Made by a program: the position numbers and the translations under genes. Below the pieces are notes generated by a model. The model saw only the letters and a program-made list of their open reading frames with translations, made no database searches and was not told where the DNA came from. A stretch of DNA of 64,000 nucleotides from Porticoccaceae bacterium LTM1 (lineage in GTDB: Bacteria; Pseudomonadota; Gammaproteobacteria; Pseudomonadales; Porticoccaceae), in contig CP127080.1 in assembly GCA_030252795.1 (NCBI GenBank), positions 2,931,501-2,995,500 of the forward strand. The letters run 5' to 3'. Below are positions 54,802 through 64,000 of the stretch, piece after piece; position 1 is the first letter of the stretch; every line of letters begins with the position of its first letter.

Positions 54802-55971
54802 TTATTCACCTTCTCTGGATTCGATACGAAAAAATTCAGTCATTTCTTGAACACCCCGATAACCATTAAACCGCTTTATTTCTTTTCCATCTGGAGAAAA
54901 GAGTATGCCTGTTGGGTAACTTGTTACATTAAGTTCTGCCACCAGCGCTTCTTCCTCATCGCCATCAGCTTTAATGCAGATAATTTCTTTCGCAGCATCT
55001 ACTACCAATTGTGCGGTATACACCATGCTATCCATCTGCTTGCATGGGCCGCACCAACTGGTTTCAAAGTCCAGAAAATAGGCTTTCCCCGCTTGTTGAG
55101 CCTCTTTAATCGCCGCCTGAATGTCGTGTCGGAAAGCAAGAGGTGAGCTGGCCCGTTTGGCAATTTTGTCTTTATAGTGCCTGTCCCTGCTCAAACGATC
55201 TTCTTCTTCGGTTATTCCAGGGTCAAACATTTCCAGCCAGCCCAATCTTCCCGAAGCACCTTCCAACGACAGCTTATAGGCTTGACCGTTGAGCCAATAA
55301 AAATCACCCACTTCACGAGGTGTCGTAAAGCGGGAGGTTTCATTGGCTGCACGAATGCCCCATTTATCTCCCGCTTCATAGCGCCCATCGTTATTACCGT
55401 CAGAAAGAACAACCACATATTCTTCTTCCGCGATCTCTACCGGGCTAATCATAAAGCTGTTATTGGCATAACGCAGTGATTCAGGCACTTCCTCCTGCGA
55501 CTTTACTGCAATCCAATACGAAAGGTTAATAACTTGATCTGCAGCTTGAGCCTCGTTCTGATATGCAACGGTTACTTGCCCGGCGAACATAGACCAGGTT
55601 TTATTGCGTATCTCTCTTAACTTCGCCTTAATTACCGGATCATTCTCGGCCGAGCCATCACCATCGGCATCAATCGCCAAACGATCAAACATGCCCTCTG
55701 GCTGACTGCGCCATAGTTTCAGCGCACGACCGGGACCATCTTCACCCTCGAGTTTAAATCGACCTTGCAACTCTTCTGCCCGCACTCCTTTGGTGAGAGA
55801 GATGGCTCCAGCTTTGGGGCTGAAGCCTGGTTTGTGAACAGAGCCTTTTTCACCATGGGCGAAGTTCAAGTCCATTTTTGCAGAAGACGTCACAGCCGCT
55901 TGATCACCACCAAATGCAAATGGCGACACCGCCATTATCAAAATGGCCAATAAATTTTTGCGAAAAATCAT
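54802..55971 (-). CDS. Exported thioredoxin-fold protein (DsbD-gamma-like C-terminus)
   Basis: A 389-residue exported protein. The signal peptide spans about residues 1-22. The first 270 residues form an unfamiliar beta-rich domain, including EF-hand-like calcium loops (DADGDGSAEND near residue 100 and DGNNDGRYEAGDKWG near residue 200). The last 110 residues are a thioredoxin domain with FLDFETSWCGPCKQMDS. I chose the ATG at 55971, with AGGTG upstream, over a GTG at 55980. It follows the TlpA-like gene at 56020 by 48 bases and is probably co-transcribed with it. The calcium loops may stabilise the fold in a marine periplasm; that is inference. Confidence 0.8.
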   Translation of the reverse strand: MIFRKNLLAILIMAVSPFAFGGDQAAVTSSAKMDLNFAHGEKGSVHKPGFSPKAGAISLTKGVRAEELQGRFKLEGEDGPGRALKLWRSQPEGMFDRLAIDADGDGSAENDPVIKAKLREIRNKTWSMFAGQVTVAYQNEAQAADQVINLSYWIAVKSQEEVPESLRYANNSFMISPVEIAEEEYVVVLSDGNNDGRYEAGDKWGIRAANETSRFTTPREVGDFYWLNGQAYKLSLEGASGRLGWLEMFDPGITEEEDRLSRDRHYKDKIAKRASSPLAFRHDIQAAIKEAQQAGKAYFLDFETSWCGPCKQMDSMVYTAQLVVDAAKEIICIKADGDEEEALVAELNVTSYPTGILFSPDGKEIKRFNGYRGVQEMTEFFRIESREGE

Positions 55972-56019
55972 TGAAGTCACCTATCTACACTGATGTTTAA
56001 TTGCTGTGGTCATTTAAAA

Positions 56020-57273
56020 TTATTTACCGAGAAGCTCCTCTACTTTCTTCTCAACATCCAGACCACGCATATTTACGCCAATAACCTTCCCGGTCTTCGC
56101 TTCTACCAGAAAATTGGAGGGTACACCGCGCACCTGAAAAGTACCCACTACCGGACTTTTCCAACCCTTCAGGTCACTGACATGAATCCAATTAGCCTCA
56201 TCTTCTTCCACCGCTTCAGCCCATTCATCCGCATCTTCATCCAGACTGAATGCGTAAATTTCAAAGCCGTGTTGATGATACTTATCGTAAGCCTGCTTAA
56301 TGTATGGTGATTCAGCCCGACAAGGCCCACACCAGGATGCCCAAAAATCAACCAATACATACTTTGCATCACTGAGGACATCTTTTAGAGGTACCAGATT
56401 TCTATCCATATCTTTCTGGCTGATCTCGGGGATCTTTTTCCCCATAAATCCGTTTTGGCCACCGTTGCTGTTTTTCATCACTTTCAGGCGAAATTCCAGT
56501 TGAGCAATATACTCCTTCGCCCAATCAGAAACACCCGATTCATTGAGCAGCTCTTTAGATACTGCCAATTGCCATTCAATATTTTGATCTCTCACACGCA
56601 ACAAAGCCAGTTTACGTGCATAAGGATCTCGACTGTTCATCGCCACGTCTTTGAGATGCTCTCTCTCAATAGTGCCGGCCAAATCTCGATGACGGGCACC
56701 CTCTTTATTGAAAGCATCTTTTTCTTCCAATGACAGTTCTTTATTAGCGCCTTTATTAAAAGCCAGAGTGGAAGCCTGCCTCGCCGCAATAAATTCATCG
56801 GTCTTTGCATAGCCTAGAACTATTTCATTATAGTGCCCGCCGGAAACTTCAACTTCCCAGCCTTTTTGGGTCACCTTAATATTTCCAGGCTCCAAAATAA
56901 ATCCTATCTCGCCTCCAAGTTTACCGGTAAAGACGCCATCCTTTTTCCCTTCGTGAACAATATAGCGAACAAAGCGAATATCATCCTTTTCAACAGTCCC
57001 TTTAAGCTTTGCATGGCCTTTATCGACCGGAGCCCTATCAACCAAAGACATCCATGGCGATACTGGCCCTAATCTTTTGTTTTTTTCCTTTCGAGCTTGT
57101 TTCCATTCGGAAGCTTCTTCTTTTGAAGGTGCCCGTTTATCCCAAAGTATCAACTCGCCTTCGTCATAATTACTGGAAACATTCACATCAATTTCGTATT
57201 GATCACCTTTTTTGTCAGCAAAACAGTTAACAGACAGCATTGCCGCCATCAATATTGTGATAAATTTTCTCAT
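56020..57273 (-). CDS. DUF4369-TlpA-like thioredoxin-fold protein, copy 2
   Basis: A 417-residue exported protein: signal peptide to about residue 19 (LSVNCFA), a beta-rich N-terminal domain in the DUF4369 position (YEIDVNVSSNYDEGELILWDK ...), a helical middle, and a TlpA-like thioredoxin domain near residues 285-417 with VDFWASWCGPCRAESPYIKQAY. It shares SLDEDADEW...EE...WIHVSDLKGW with copy 1 at 50345. GGAGAGGG precedes the ATG at 57273. It lies 125 bases after an STN receptor, separated by a terminator-like hairpin, and before the exported thioredoxin-fold gene. Confidence 0.87.
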   Translation of the reverse strand: MRKFITILMAAMLSVNCFADKKGDQYEIDVNVSSNYDEGELILWDKRAPSKEEASEWKQARKEKNKRLGPVSPWMSLVDRAPVDKGHAKLKGTVEKDDIRFVRYIVHEGKKDGVFTGKLGGEIGFILEPGNIKVTQKGWEVEVSGGHYNEIVLGYAKTDEFIAARQASTLAFNKGANKELSLEEKDAFNKEGARHRDLAGTIEREHLKDVAMNSRDPYARKLALLRVRDQNIEWQLAVSKELLNESGVSDWAKEYIAQLEFRLKVMKNSNGGQNGFMGKKIPEISQKDMDRNLVPLKDVLSDAKYVLVDFWASWCGPCRAESPYIKQAYDKYHQHGFEIYAFSLDEDADEWAEAVEEDEANWIHVSDLKGWKSPVVGTFQVRGVPSNFLVEAKTGKVIGVNMRGLDVEKKVEELLGK

Positions 57274-57324
57274 TTTCCCTCTCCTTAACAAAAATCAATA
57301 AAGCTTATCGATAGAACCTTATGG

Positions 57325-57352
57325 AAAAAGACCGCCCATAAAAAAGGGCGGC
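57325..57352 (-). terminator. Intercistronic hairpin between STN receptor and TlpA-like gene
   Basis: CCGCCC/GGGCGG stem (57332-57337 with 57346-57351) with a U-rich tail on the minus strand. Same position and core as the hairpins at 51699 and 63919; expected to reduce readthrough from receptor to TlpA-like gene. Confidence 0.75.
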
Positions 57353-57398
57353 CAAACCACATCAAATAGGCAAAAAATTGCCTCCAAGAGTTAAAAGA

Positions 57399-60300
57399 CT
57401 AAAACTCCTTACTGAGACTCAGGCGCCACAATCTACCCTGACCATAAGCTGTCTGTGCATTACTTTCATAAGGGGTTTGAACCAAAATTTCACCAAGACT
57501 ATTACGTTGAGTGTAGATAGTCTTTGTGAAGTCATCGGTAATATTTTGAATACCAAATGTTGCTTTTACACCAGACAAAAAGTCCATTCTGGGCAATAAG
57601 TCGCCACTATCGAAGTCATAACTGAATGTCAAGTTTGCCAGCGTCGGGTACTCTGAAGTAAAGCGAAGCTGCTCAGTGCCTGAACCAAAAGTTGAAAACC
57701 GCTCGACATCACTACGAGCAGTGACGTTTAAAGAAGTATCCAGACCTCGATAAGACCAGGTTACTTGTGCTGATCCGCTGTATTCCGGCACAGCAAAGAA
57801 GCGAGACCCAAGGCTAACCTCACCAACCAGATCTACAGGACCATTTGGATCCTCTTCAAACAGAGTCAGCTCATTTGTGAAGACCTGCGCCACATTAACG
57901 TTGAAGAAAAACTCACCCCAGTTATCGGTAGGCAATTCATAAGTCAGGCGATAATCCATACCTCTATGAGTTTGTGAGGCAACATTGAATGCTCGTGCAT
58001 CAATAGTGTAAGTACTATTCAGGAGCCAAGTGCCATATGTCTCAAAGCGGCTACCTGCGTAGGGGTTTTCTCCATTCCAGTCACGGATAACATTTGGTGG
58101 CAACGGCGCTCCAACAACAATTACTGATGGGGTTGAGGCATAAATTTTGTCGTTATAATTGGTCTCATGCCATGCTGCATTAAATGTTAATCCTGGGGCA
58201 AACCCTGGCGTTAACTCAAGACTCGCAGTAAACGTATCCACATGCTCTGATTCCAGCTGTGGATTGCCACCGGTAATTGCAAACCTTTGGTTTTGGCTTA
58301 ATCCAATGCTGCTAAAGCCTACTTCTGGCGGAAATAGCAAATTAACCCCAAAGTCTGCTTGAGATGCCGGACTCGTTAAGCTAATCAATTGATTAAGTTG
58401 AGGCGCTACAAAAGACGTACTTTTATTCAAACGGAGCCGAGCATGATCATTTAACTGCCAGATCAAGCCCAAAGCCCAAGTAGAGTCCGCTCCAGGGTCT
58501 TTAAGTTCGTTAATGGAATCGTCCAGCCAGCCGGGATCTTCACCGCTAATCGAGAGATTACGAGAAGCTTCCGGTTTGTCATAGCTATCGTAGCGGCCAG
58601 AAAAAGTAACATCCAGAGATTCAGACCCTTCCTCCATCAAAGGAACCAACCCTTCAATAAAGAACGCATACTGATCACGAGAAATGGAACTTTCAAACGC
58701 GCTGCTAGCAACCAGAGAAGTGCTGCCTTCACTGAGATCAAATGAAGATTCAGCTTCCAGTTTGATTTTCTGCCATTCAAATCCGGCTGAAACTACTACA
58801 TCACCAGCAGGCAGACTAAAAGCAGCGCCGCTGAATACACCACCAAATGTGTCCGTATAATTTGAGCTGGACGCAAACTCCGTGGGCTTCAGATAATTAT
58901 TCATATCAAGGTTGGCAGGGTCATCTGCAACCGCTGGACATTCCCACTTGTGGGTACCTGAAGAGAAAACTTGCACCAGGGTGCAATCTTCTAAGGGAGG
59001 AAGACGATCAGGGCCGAGAAAGACATTTTTAATACCGTCCGTGCCTACACCGTCATTATCCATTACATAATTCAATTTTACGCCATCGAGTCTACGCCCC
59101 CTAACCCCTTCCAACTCACTTTGGTTATGAGCACCTCTGACAGTCCAGTCCCAATCACCCAGCTTGCCATCGACATTGAAGTTAAAGGTCAAGCGATCTG
59201 TATCGCCGTAATCGAACTGCGATCCAAACTCTGGAAACGTTCTTCCAAACCGGTACTCGGTACCCAGCTGGTTAAACGGGTTGTCTGCGCTGACTTTGAC
59301 ACCGCCAAATACCGGGACCCGTCCACCGGTTTTAGTGTCACGATTTTCATAGATCAATTGACCAAAGAAGCTGATATCTTCGGTTAAGTCCTGCGACAGA
59401 GAGACTGTAAAAGTATTGGATTCACGAACAGGTATAGCCAATCGACCAAATTCAGTACTGCCGTCACCAGAAGCACTAAAGTCCTTAAGAATCAGATTAC
59501 CGTCTTCATCATAGGCCGGCTCTAACTGATCGAGCGACCCATCCCAGTCACGTGGAGCATTGACTCTATCAACGCCTACATATCCAGCTTGATCTGCTGG
59601 ATCCAGAGCAGTCCAGTCTGAAACCGTGATATTGTTTCCACTTCCATCCGTGTAAAAAAGAGGCGCTGTAACAGCACTTGTACCACCTACTAGTGAGGGA
59701 AACTCGCCAGGTGCTGGGCGTGTATTACCAAGCGGCCAATCAGGGGAACTGGAATCAGGCTCTCTACCAGCAAGGTCATCTCTGTCACTTAAATACAGTC
59801 CAGAATGCTCGGAGCGCTCAAAACCAAGGCCCAGTCGACCGCCATCCCAACTAAACGCGCCATCCAGGCCAAACTTCCATTGGTTGAAACCACCAGCAGA
59901 AGGCTCTTCATACTCCATGTTAGCAATAACGCCCTGATAATCTTTTTTGGTGATTATATTGATAACACCACCTACGGCATCAGCACCATAAATTGCTGAA
60001 GCACCATCCAGAAGCACCTCAATGCGCTCAACACGAGACAAAGGGATTGAGCTGATATCGGTCACACCACCCACAAAACCATCGTGTCCCATGCGATGTC
60101 CGTCAACCAGAACCAGAGTCGCTTGACTACCAATACCTCGCAAGTTAGCAGTAGATCCGCCTGCATAGTTAGGCGCTGAGTTAAACGTAGACCCAAAAAA
60201 ATCAGTATCGCCATTTGAATTTTGTGGGATTTGCCTCATAAACTGAGCTAAATTTGTCGCGCCGCTGGCACGAATTCTTGCCGCGTCGTAAGTGATAACC

Positions 60301-60722
60301 TGACCGGACATTTCAGCAGGGTTGCTGGTTACCCGGCTACCGGTTACGACTAACTCTTCTACTACTTTTTCGTCAGATGAGCCTTCCTCCTTCTCATCCG
60401 ACGCTTTGATAGTTACCAAACTGTCTGAAGTGAATTCATAAGTAAGCCCTGTGCCTTTCAGCATTTGATCAAGAGCTTCTTTGAGTGTGAATTGACCAAC
60501 GATTGTGGATACCTGAATATTTCTACCCAGCTCCGGCGGAATCATAATCTGTACGCCGGCTTTTTCACCCAGGTCCAGCAAAGCTGTTCCTGCACTTTGT
60601 TCTTTGATATCGAGACTTACCGATTCATCGGCAGCGTGTGCACTTATTGTCCCAACCATCAAGGCAGCAGTTATACCCACGGCCAAGCTGTTTCTTTTAA
60701 ATGATCTGAACTTCTGATTCAT
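57399..60722 (-). CDS. TonB-dependent transducer/receptor with STN domain
   Basis: A 1107-residue outer-membrane receptor. Signal peptide (cleavage after AHA, residue 30), an STN domain (VSLDIKEQSAGTALLDLGEKAGVQIMIPPEL ... to about 105), an acidic linker, the plug (VVEELVVTGSRV, ANLRGIGSQATLVLVDGHRM, VERIEVLLDGASAIYGADAVGGVINIIT) and a barrel ending LSLSKEF. AGAGAGG lies upstream of the ATG. FecR and ECF sigma genes are directly upstream in the same direction, making it the sensor of a cell-surface signalling system. Two periplasmic thioredoxin-fold genes follow, suggesting that its ligand needs disulfide handling. Confidence 0.9.
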   Translation of the reverse strand: MNQKFRSFKRNSLAVGITAALMVGTISAHAADESVSLDIKEQSAGTALLDLGEKAGVQIMIPPELGRNIQVSTIVGQFTLKEALDQMLKGTGLTYEFTSDSLVTIKASDEKEEGSSDEKVVEELVVTGSRVTSNPAEMSGQVITYDAARIRASGATNLAQFMRQIPQNSNGDTDFFGSTFNSAPNYAGGSTANLRGIGSQATLVLVDGHRMGHDGFVGGVTDISSIPLSRVERIEVLLDGASAIYGADAVGGVINIITKKDYQGVIANMEYEEPSAGGFNQWKFGLDGAFSWDGGRLGLGFERSEHSGLYLSDRDDLAGREPDSSSPDWPLGNTRPAPGEFPSLVGGTSAVTAPLFYTDGSGNNITVSDWTALDPADQAGYVGVDRVNAPRDWDGSLDQLEPAYDEDGNLILKDFSASGDGSTEFGRLAIPVRESNTFTVSLSQDLTEDISFFGQLIYENRDTKTGGRVPVFGGVKVSADNPFNQLGTEYRFGRTFPEFGSQFDYGDTDRLTFNFNVDGKLGDWDWTVRGAHNQSELEGVRGRRLDGVKLNYVMDNDGVGTDGIKNVFLGPDRLPPLEDCTLVQVFSSGTHKWECPAVADDPANLDMNNYLKPTEFASSSNYTDTFGGVFSGAAFSLPAGDVVVSAGFEWQKIKLEAESSFDLSEGSTSLVASSAFESSISRDQYAFFIEGLVPLMEEGSESLDVTFSGRYDSYDKPEASRNLSISGEDPGWLDDSINELKDPGADSTWALGLIWQLNDHARLRLNKSTSFVAPQLNQLISLTSPASQADFGVNLLFPPEVGFSSIGLSQNQRFAITGGNPQLESEHVDTFTASLELTPGFAPGLTFNAAWHETNYNDKIYASTPSVIVVGAPLPPNVIRDWNGENPYAGSRFETYGTWLLNSTYTIDARAFNVASQTHRGMDYRLTYELPTDNWGEFFFNVNVAQVFTNELTLFEEDPNGPVDLVGEVSLGSRFFAVPEYSGSAQVTWSYRGLDTSLNVTARSDVERFSTFGSGTEQLRFTSEYPTLANLTFSYDFDSGDLLPRMDFLSGVKATFGIQNITDDFTKTIYTQRNSLGEILVQTPYESNAQTAYGQGRLWRLSLSKEF

Positions 60723-60902
60723 ACCTACCTCTCTGGATTATCCTGTCAACACATTAAGCGCACTCAAGTATTGTTATTTAGTGGCTTAACATGTGGACGG
60801 CTGCCTAAGTAGAACACCCTACCTTCAAGAGGAAATATTTCTAATAATTATTGAATAACTACTTTAACTGTCTTTTGATATTCCCTTTAACCGGAACGTG
60901 AA

Positions 60903-61955
60903 TTACTTATCTGTGCCGACAATTACTATGCGATCAAAGTGCTTTGTGACCTTGATAGGCATTGTGGTTTCAAGCCCCAAAAGGGCACTATCCAGTTGCT
61001 TGAGATTGACCAGAGCGAATATTTTCATATTCATAATTCTGTCGTCTTCGATCAGAATTTTCTTACCGCTGTATCGATTTAACTCCTTAACCACCTGATA
61101 CAGAGGAACATCTTCAAACCTTAATTGGCCACTACGCCACTGCTGGAATCGGGAGATTTTCGAATCATAGTGCGCCACCATCCTTTGTTTGGCATGACTG
61201 TAATTCACCACAGTTCCAGCCGTCGCACGATAAGCGCTTTTGGCCGAAGCAGTTTTATCCTGGCCTGCCGAAACGTCCAGCAAAGGCTCATCGCCTTTTG
61301 CCGTATCGGTATTTGAATGAATCGCCACAACACCATCCAGAACCGCTAATCGAAAGGAATCCGGCTCTTTGCGGATATCAAAAGCAGTGCCGAGTGCCGT
61401 CACTGCCGTGGCGCCCAAATCGACTACAAAGGGTCTATTGGCATCTTTAGCCACATCAAAGAACGCCTCACCCCGCTGCAGAGTGACTTTGCGCTGATTG
61501 CCAGACAACTCAACCAACAATTGCGTACCTGTATTCAGGTTAATAACACTGCCGTCGGTCAAATTTACCTGCTTTTGCTCTCCAACACGGGTGACATAAC
61601 GGAGTACTTCTATATTCTCTTTAGCGCCTTCATCAACTGGCATCCATACATTAAAACTCACGGCAACAGCTAACATAACCGTAGCTGCCATAGCCCACAC
61701 TGGCCAGCGTTCAGCAGCTCTTTCCAGCCTGGTTACTTTTCCGGAATTCTCTCCTGCTGCGGCCAGTATTTCAGGGTCATCTGCAAGAGCCTCCAAATCA
61801 GCCATCAACTCAACTGAGGTTAAAAATTGCTGCTGGTACTCACTGGATTTATTCCGCCAACTCTCAGATGGACTGACACTAGGCTCTTCAGAGTAAAGCT
61901 TTGCCAAATCAGTGGCCGCACTCATTTTTTCCTTTAGTCGCTTGAGCGTTTTCAT
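60903..61955 (-). CDS. FecR-family anti-sigma/sigma regulator
   Basis: A 350-residue membrane regulator. The cytoplasmic part is longer and less typical than the FecR at 21650. A membrane helix is at about residues 86-105 (WPVWAMAATVMLAVAVSFNVWM). The periplasmic FecR domain has QVNLTDGSVINLNTGTQL and ALGTAFDIRK, and the C-terminus has an STN-like region (LRFEDVPLYQVVKELNRYSGKKI). Its ATG overlaps the sigma stop by four bases, so the two are co-translated. It should link the STN domain of the receptor at 57399 to the sigma factor. Confidence 0.88.
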   Translation of the reverse strand: MKTLKRLKEKMSAATDLAKLYSEEPSVSPSESWRNKSSEYQQQFLTSVELMADLEALADDPEILAAAGENSGKVTRLERAAERWPVWAMAATVMLAVAVSFNVWMPVDEGAKENIEVLRYVTRVGEQKQVNLTDGSVINLNTGTQLLVELSGNQRKVTLQRGEAFFDVAKDANRPFVVDLGATAVTALGTAFDIRKEPDSFRLAVLDGVVAIHSNTDTAKGDEPLLDVSAGQDKTASAKSAYRATAGTVVNYSHAKQRMVAHYDSKISRFQQWRSGQLRFEDVPLYQVVKELNRYSGKKILIEDDRIMNMKIFALVNLKQLDSALLGLETTMPIKVTKHFDRIVIVGTDK

Positions 61956-62557
61956 GATCCTTTCTCTCCACTCTCATCCTGAGCATATTCCGCGGACTCA
62001 CGTATTCTGATCAGTGCCTGTTTCATGTATTTCTCTACTTGCTTGACCGACACACCCATATCATCAGCAATTTGCCGATAACTCTTATGTTTAAAGCGGT
62101 TTTGGATAAAGGCCTGTCGCCACCGGGGGCGCAGCCCGAGAATCACATCCTTAACCCGCTCCAGCTCCTCCCGATTGAGGGCAAGCCTTTCGGGTGAAGC
62201 ATGCTCTATGGCGGACTCTTCCGTTAACTGGTGCTGCTCTTTTTTCAAGAACCTTTGTCGAACCTGTTTATAACGCGCCAGGTCTACTACAAGGTTATTT
62301 GCCATCGCAAACAGGTATGAGCACCACTTACCTCGATCTGTTGGCAATCGGGCTATAAGGTCGTCTTCTTTGGCTAATTTGGCGAAAATCTCTTGAATGA
62401 TGTCGTCCAGTTCGTGACTGCTACCCATCACACTGGTCAAAAAAGCCCGCAATGAGGTGCCGTGCTCCCTGAACAATTGTTCGAGAAGCTGCTGTTTAGA
62501 CACCGCTCGATGACTAACCAGATCAATCACATCGCTCTTCTTGCGCATCAGTCGCAT
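61952..62557 (-). CDS. ECF-family sigma factor (FecI-like)
   Basis: A 201-residue sigma factor with region 2 (LRAFLTSVMGSSHELDDIIQEIFAKLAKEDDL) and region 4 (LRPRWRQAFIQNRFKHKSYRQIADDMGVSVKQVEKYMKQALIRI). It starts at the ATG at 62557, with AGGCAA upstream; an internal ATG three codons later is possible. It is first in the sigma/FecR/STN-receptor operon. It is clearly paralogous to the sigma factor at 20983, so the window encodes two separate surface-signalling systems. Confidence 0.9.
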   Translation of the reverse strand: MRLMRKKSDVIDLVSHRAVSKQQLLEQLFREHGTSLRAFLTSVMGSSHELDDIIQEIFAKLAKEDDLIARLPTDRGKWCSYLFAMANNLVVDLARYKQVRQRFLKKEQHQLTEESAIEHASPERLALNREELERVKDVILGLRPRWRQAFIQNRFKHKSYRQIADDMGVSVKQVEKYMKQALIRIRESAEYAQDESGEKGS

Positions 62558-62685
62558 AGCTATTGCCTGTACCTATCCAACTATAGGACGGCCAGCTACC
62601 CATCGCACCCTACCTTTACTCAATAATTTTAAAGGCTTCTCTACAAGAACTACCTCGAAAGGCCATACGCGGTCGTTGTACATAC

Positions 62686-62717
62686 AAAAATGGCGCTTTC
62701 AAATGAAAGCGCCATTT
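62686..62717 (-). terminator. Intrinsic terminator after TlpA-like copy 3
   Basis: On the minus strand a 14-base perfect stem AAATGGCGCTTTCA/TGAAAGCGCCATTT with a two-base loop is followed by a short T-run. Confidence 0.88.
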
Positions 62718-62743
62718 CGGTTAATAGTTAGCAGGCTTGAAAA

Positions 62744-63901
62744 CTACTCCTGGAAGTATGACTCCAACTTCTCATCCAGTTTCCACTCTCGTAGCCCTAC
62801 ACCCTGAATCACACCCTCCGAATCAATCAGGAAGTTCGCGGGGATTCCCTGAATAGCGTAGTCTTTGACATATTGATTAGCCCAGCCGTTATCAATTAGC
62901 AGATTAAGCCATGGCACTTTCTCCTCTTCACTGGCAACCAGCCAGTCATCCCTGTCTTCATCCAGAGAAACTGCATAAATCTCAAAACCTTTATCTTTAT
63001 ATTTTTCGTAGGCCTTTTTTAAGTGAGGAAACTCACCACGGCAAGGGCCACACCAGGAAGCCCAGAAGTCAAGCAAAACCAGTTTATTTTTTTCAACCAC
63101 CTCTGACAACAAAACATCTTTCCCGTCAATATCATAGGCTGTAACGGGTTTATAGGTTTTTCCCTTCGAAACAGACTCTCTAGCTTTTTCTTCTTCAATC
63201 CACTTCTCAAGACTTTCTCTATATTCTATAGCAGATTGATTTCCGCCAAGATCTTTCTCAAGTTCAGACACCATCGAAATTCTTTGACGAACATCAAAGC
63301 GGTTCCAATCCTGGTTTTTCATTAAAGAAAGGAGTCTCACTAAGGGCGACTGATCTTCTCTGAACAATTTTTCTGTATGAGAATTAACAATATCACTAAC
63401 TTTTTTACTGGCCTCATTACTTTTACTTCGGGCACTTTTAACAGCCTCTTCATCCATCATATCCAGATCAGTGAATACTTCTTTATTCACTTTTTTGCTG
63501 TTTTTATAAGCTGAAATATATTCAGGGTTTTTCCGATAGCCATAAATCTTATTGTTAATATCTCCGCCATCAACAATTGGACCAATATCTGTCCAGACAA
63601 CCTGATACTTATCATTTTCCAGTATCATTTCTATATTAAACTGCGATATTGATATTGTTGCCTTTGCCGGCTGATCAATAGAGCCAGAACCCGTAAACTC
63701 TCCGTCTTCTATATCACTTTTCGCGATTAGTTTATTGCCATCATAAAAAATGGATACTGAATCAGCTTTAACCCCCTCAGCCAATGATCCATGAATCATA
63801 AATCCATCAGACTCTGAACAAGCTGACAATGAAATTAACACGGTTATTGCAAAAGCAATGAACTTGGCAAGATTAATCGCCACAAACTTCTTACTGCTCA
63901 T
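62744..63901 (-). CDS. DUF4369-TlpA-like lipoprotein, copy 3
   Basis: A 385-residue lipoprotein with lipobox LSAC near residue 28. A DUF4369-like domain (FMIHGSLAEGVKADSVSIFYDGNKL ... GEFTGSGSIDQPAKATISI), a lysine/glutamate-rich helical middle, and a TlpA-like thioredoxin domain from about residue 245, with LLDFWASWCGPCRGEFPHLKKAYEKYKDKGFEIYAVSLDEDRDDW, follow. GGGAGAA precedes the ATG at 63901. A TonB receptor ends just upstream at 63957, with a strong hairpin in between, which repeats the arrangement at 57399 and 51749. A cis-proline region IPANFLID is conserved. Confidence 0.9.
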   Translation of the reverse strand: MSSKKFVAINLAKFIAFAITVLISLSACSESDGFMIHGSLAEGVKADSVSIFYDGNKLIAKSDIEDGEFTGSGSIDQPAKATISISQFNIEMILENDKYQVVWTDIGPIVDGGDINNKIYGYRKNPEYISAYKNSKKVNKEVFTDLDMMDEEAVKSARSKSNEASKKVSDIVNSHTEKLFREDQSPLVRLLSLMKNQDWNRFDVRQRISMVSELEKDLGGNQSAIEYRESLEKWIEEEKARESVSKGKTYKPVTAYDIDGKDVLLSEVVEKNKLVLLDFWASWCGPCRGEFPHLKKAYEKYKDKGFEIYAVSLDEDRDDWLVASEEEKVPWLNLLIDNGWANQYVKDYAIQGIPANFLIDSEGVIQGVGLREWKLDEKLESYFQE

Positions 63902-63918
63902 TTATTTTCTCCCATCCT

Positions 63919-63945
63919 AAAAAATCCGCCCCCAATAGGGGGCGG
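63919..63945 (-). terminator. Intercistronic hairpin between receptor and TlpA-like lipoprotein
   Basis: Eight-base stem CCGCCCCC/GGGGGCGG (63926-63933 with 63938-63945), four-base loop, followed on the minus strand by six T residues. Third member of the receptor-TlpA hairpin set. Confidence 0.85.
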
Positions 63946-63956
63946 CTAAAGTAAGC

Positions 63957-64000
63957 TTAAAAATCAAATGACTTTGTAATATCAAAATAAACAACTCGCC
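63957..64000 (-). CDS. 3' end of a TonB-dependent receptor, cut by the window edge
   Basis: The last fourteen complete codons read RVVYFDITKSFDF plus stop, ending in an aromatic residue as outer-membrane barrels do. It closely resembles the MYLDIKKVFDF remnant at 51749. Followed by a terminator hairpin and a TlpA-like lipoprotein, it is the third receptor-TlpA pair in the region. Identity as a TonB receptor is inferred from this end and from context. Confidence 0.65.
   Translation of the reverse strand, partial: RVVYFDITKSFDF

Overview
The window is about 64 kb of chromosome from a Gram-negative gammaproteobacterium, most likely a marine, TonB-rich lineage near Cellvibrionales/Alteromonadales. 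I infer this from the E. coli-like gene orders ygfB-pepP-ubiH-ubiI / zapA-ssrS(6S RNA)-ygfA-rpiA and tkt-epd-pgk-fba, class Ia nrdAB with a YfaE ferredoxin, PpnN and RlmJ, together with five large TonB-dependent receptors. I saw no tRNA, rRNA operon or CRISPR array.

Layout. 1-7.1 kb: ubiquinone hydroxylases, PepP and YgfB on the minus strand, divergent from a ZapB-like/ZapA pair, 6S RNA, YgfA and RpiA. 7.3-10.8 kb: amidase, PhnA-like protein, DUF2164, patatin, SnoaL-like protein, and the YfaE ferredoxin. 10.9-14.4 kb: nrdB and nrdA behind a promoter covered by two NrdR-type boxes 31 bp apart. 14.8-20.9 kb: small metabolic genes, PpnN, and a four-gene minus-strand operon (hydrolase, FAD oxidoreductase, membrane protein, FAH-family hydrolase). 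21-37.4 kb: an ECF sigma/FecR/STN-receptor signalling operon, then three more TonB receptors, two of them preceded by a duplicated small secreted protein of unknown family, closed by a transglutaminase-like TPR lipoprotein. 37.6-44.4 kb: Calvin/pentose/glycolysis operon fba, pgk, epd, tkt, then rlmJ. 44.7-50.0 kb: S-adenosylmethionine cycle cluster with a SahR-like ArsR/methyltransferase regulator, metK, ahcY, metF. 50.3-64 kb: TonB-receptor/TlpA-type thioredoxin modules, one cut by an IS3-family element, plus a second ECF sigma/FecR/STN-receptor operon.

The most unusual feature is a family of about 150-480 bp elements bounded by terminal inverted repeats of about 33 bp, each built from three or four GTCGCAC-like heptamers. 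Five copies lie between co-oriented genes of the epd-pgk-fba and sahR-metK-ahcY-metF clusters, each beginning at or within a few bases of the upstream gene's stop codon. The metK-ahcY copy carries an intact four-helix-bundle gene of the family found in 23S rRNA intervening sequences. The four short copies look like non-autonomous relatives. Several other inverted-repeat families occupy further spacers. A second theme is repeated receptor + DUF4369/TlpA modules, with a G+C hairpin and T-run between receptor and thioredoxin gene at all three junctions.
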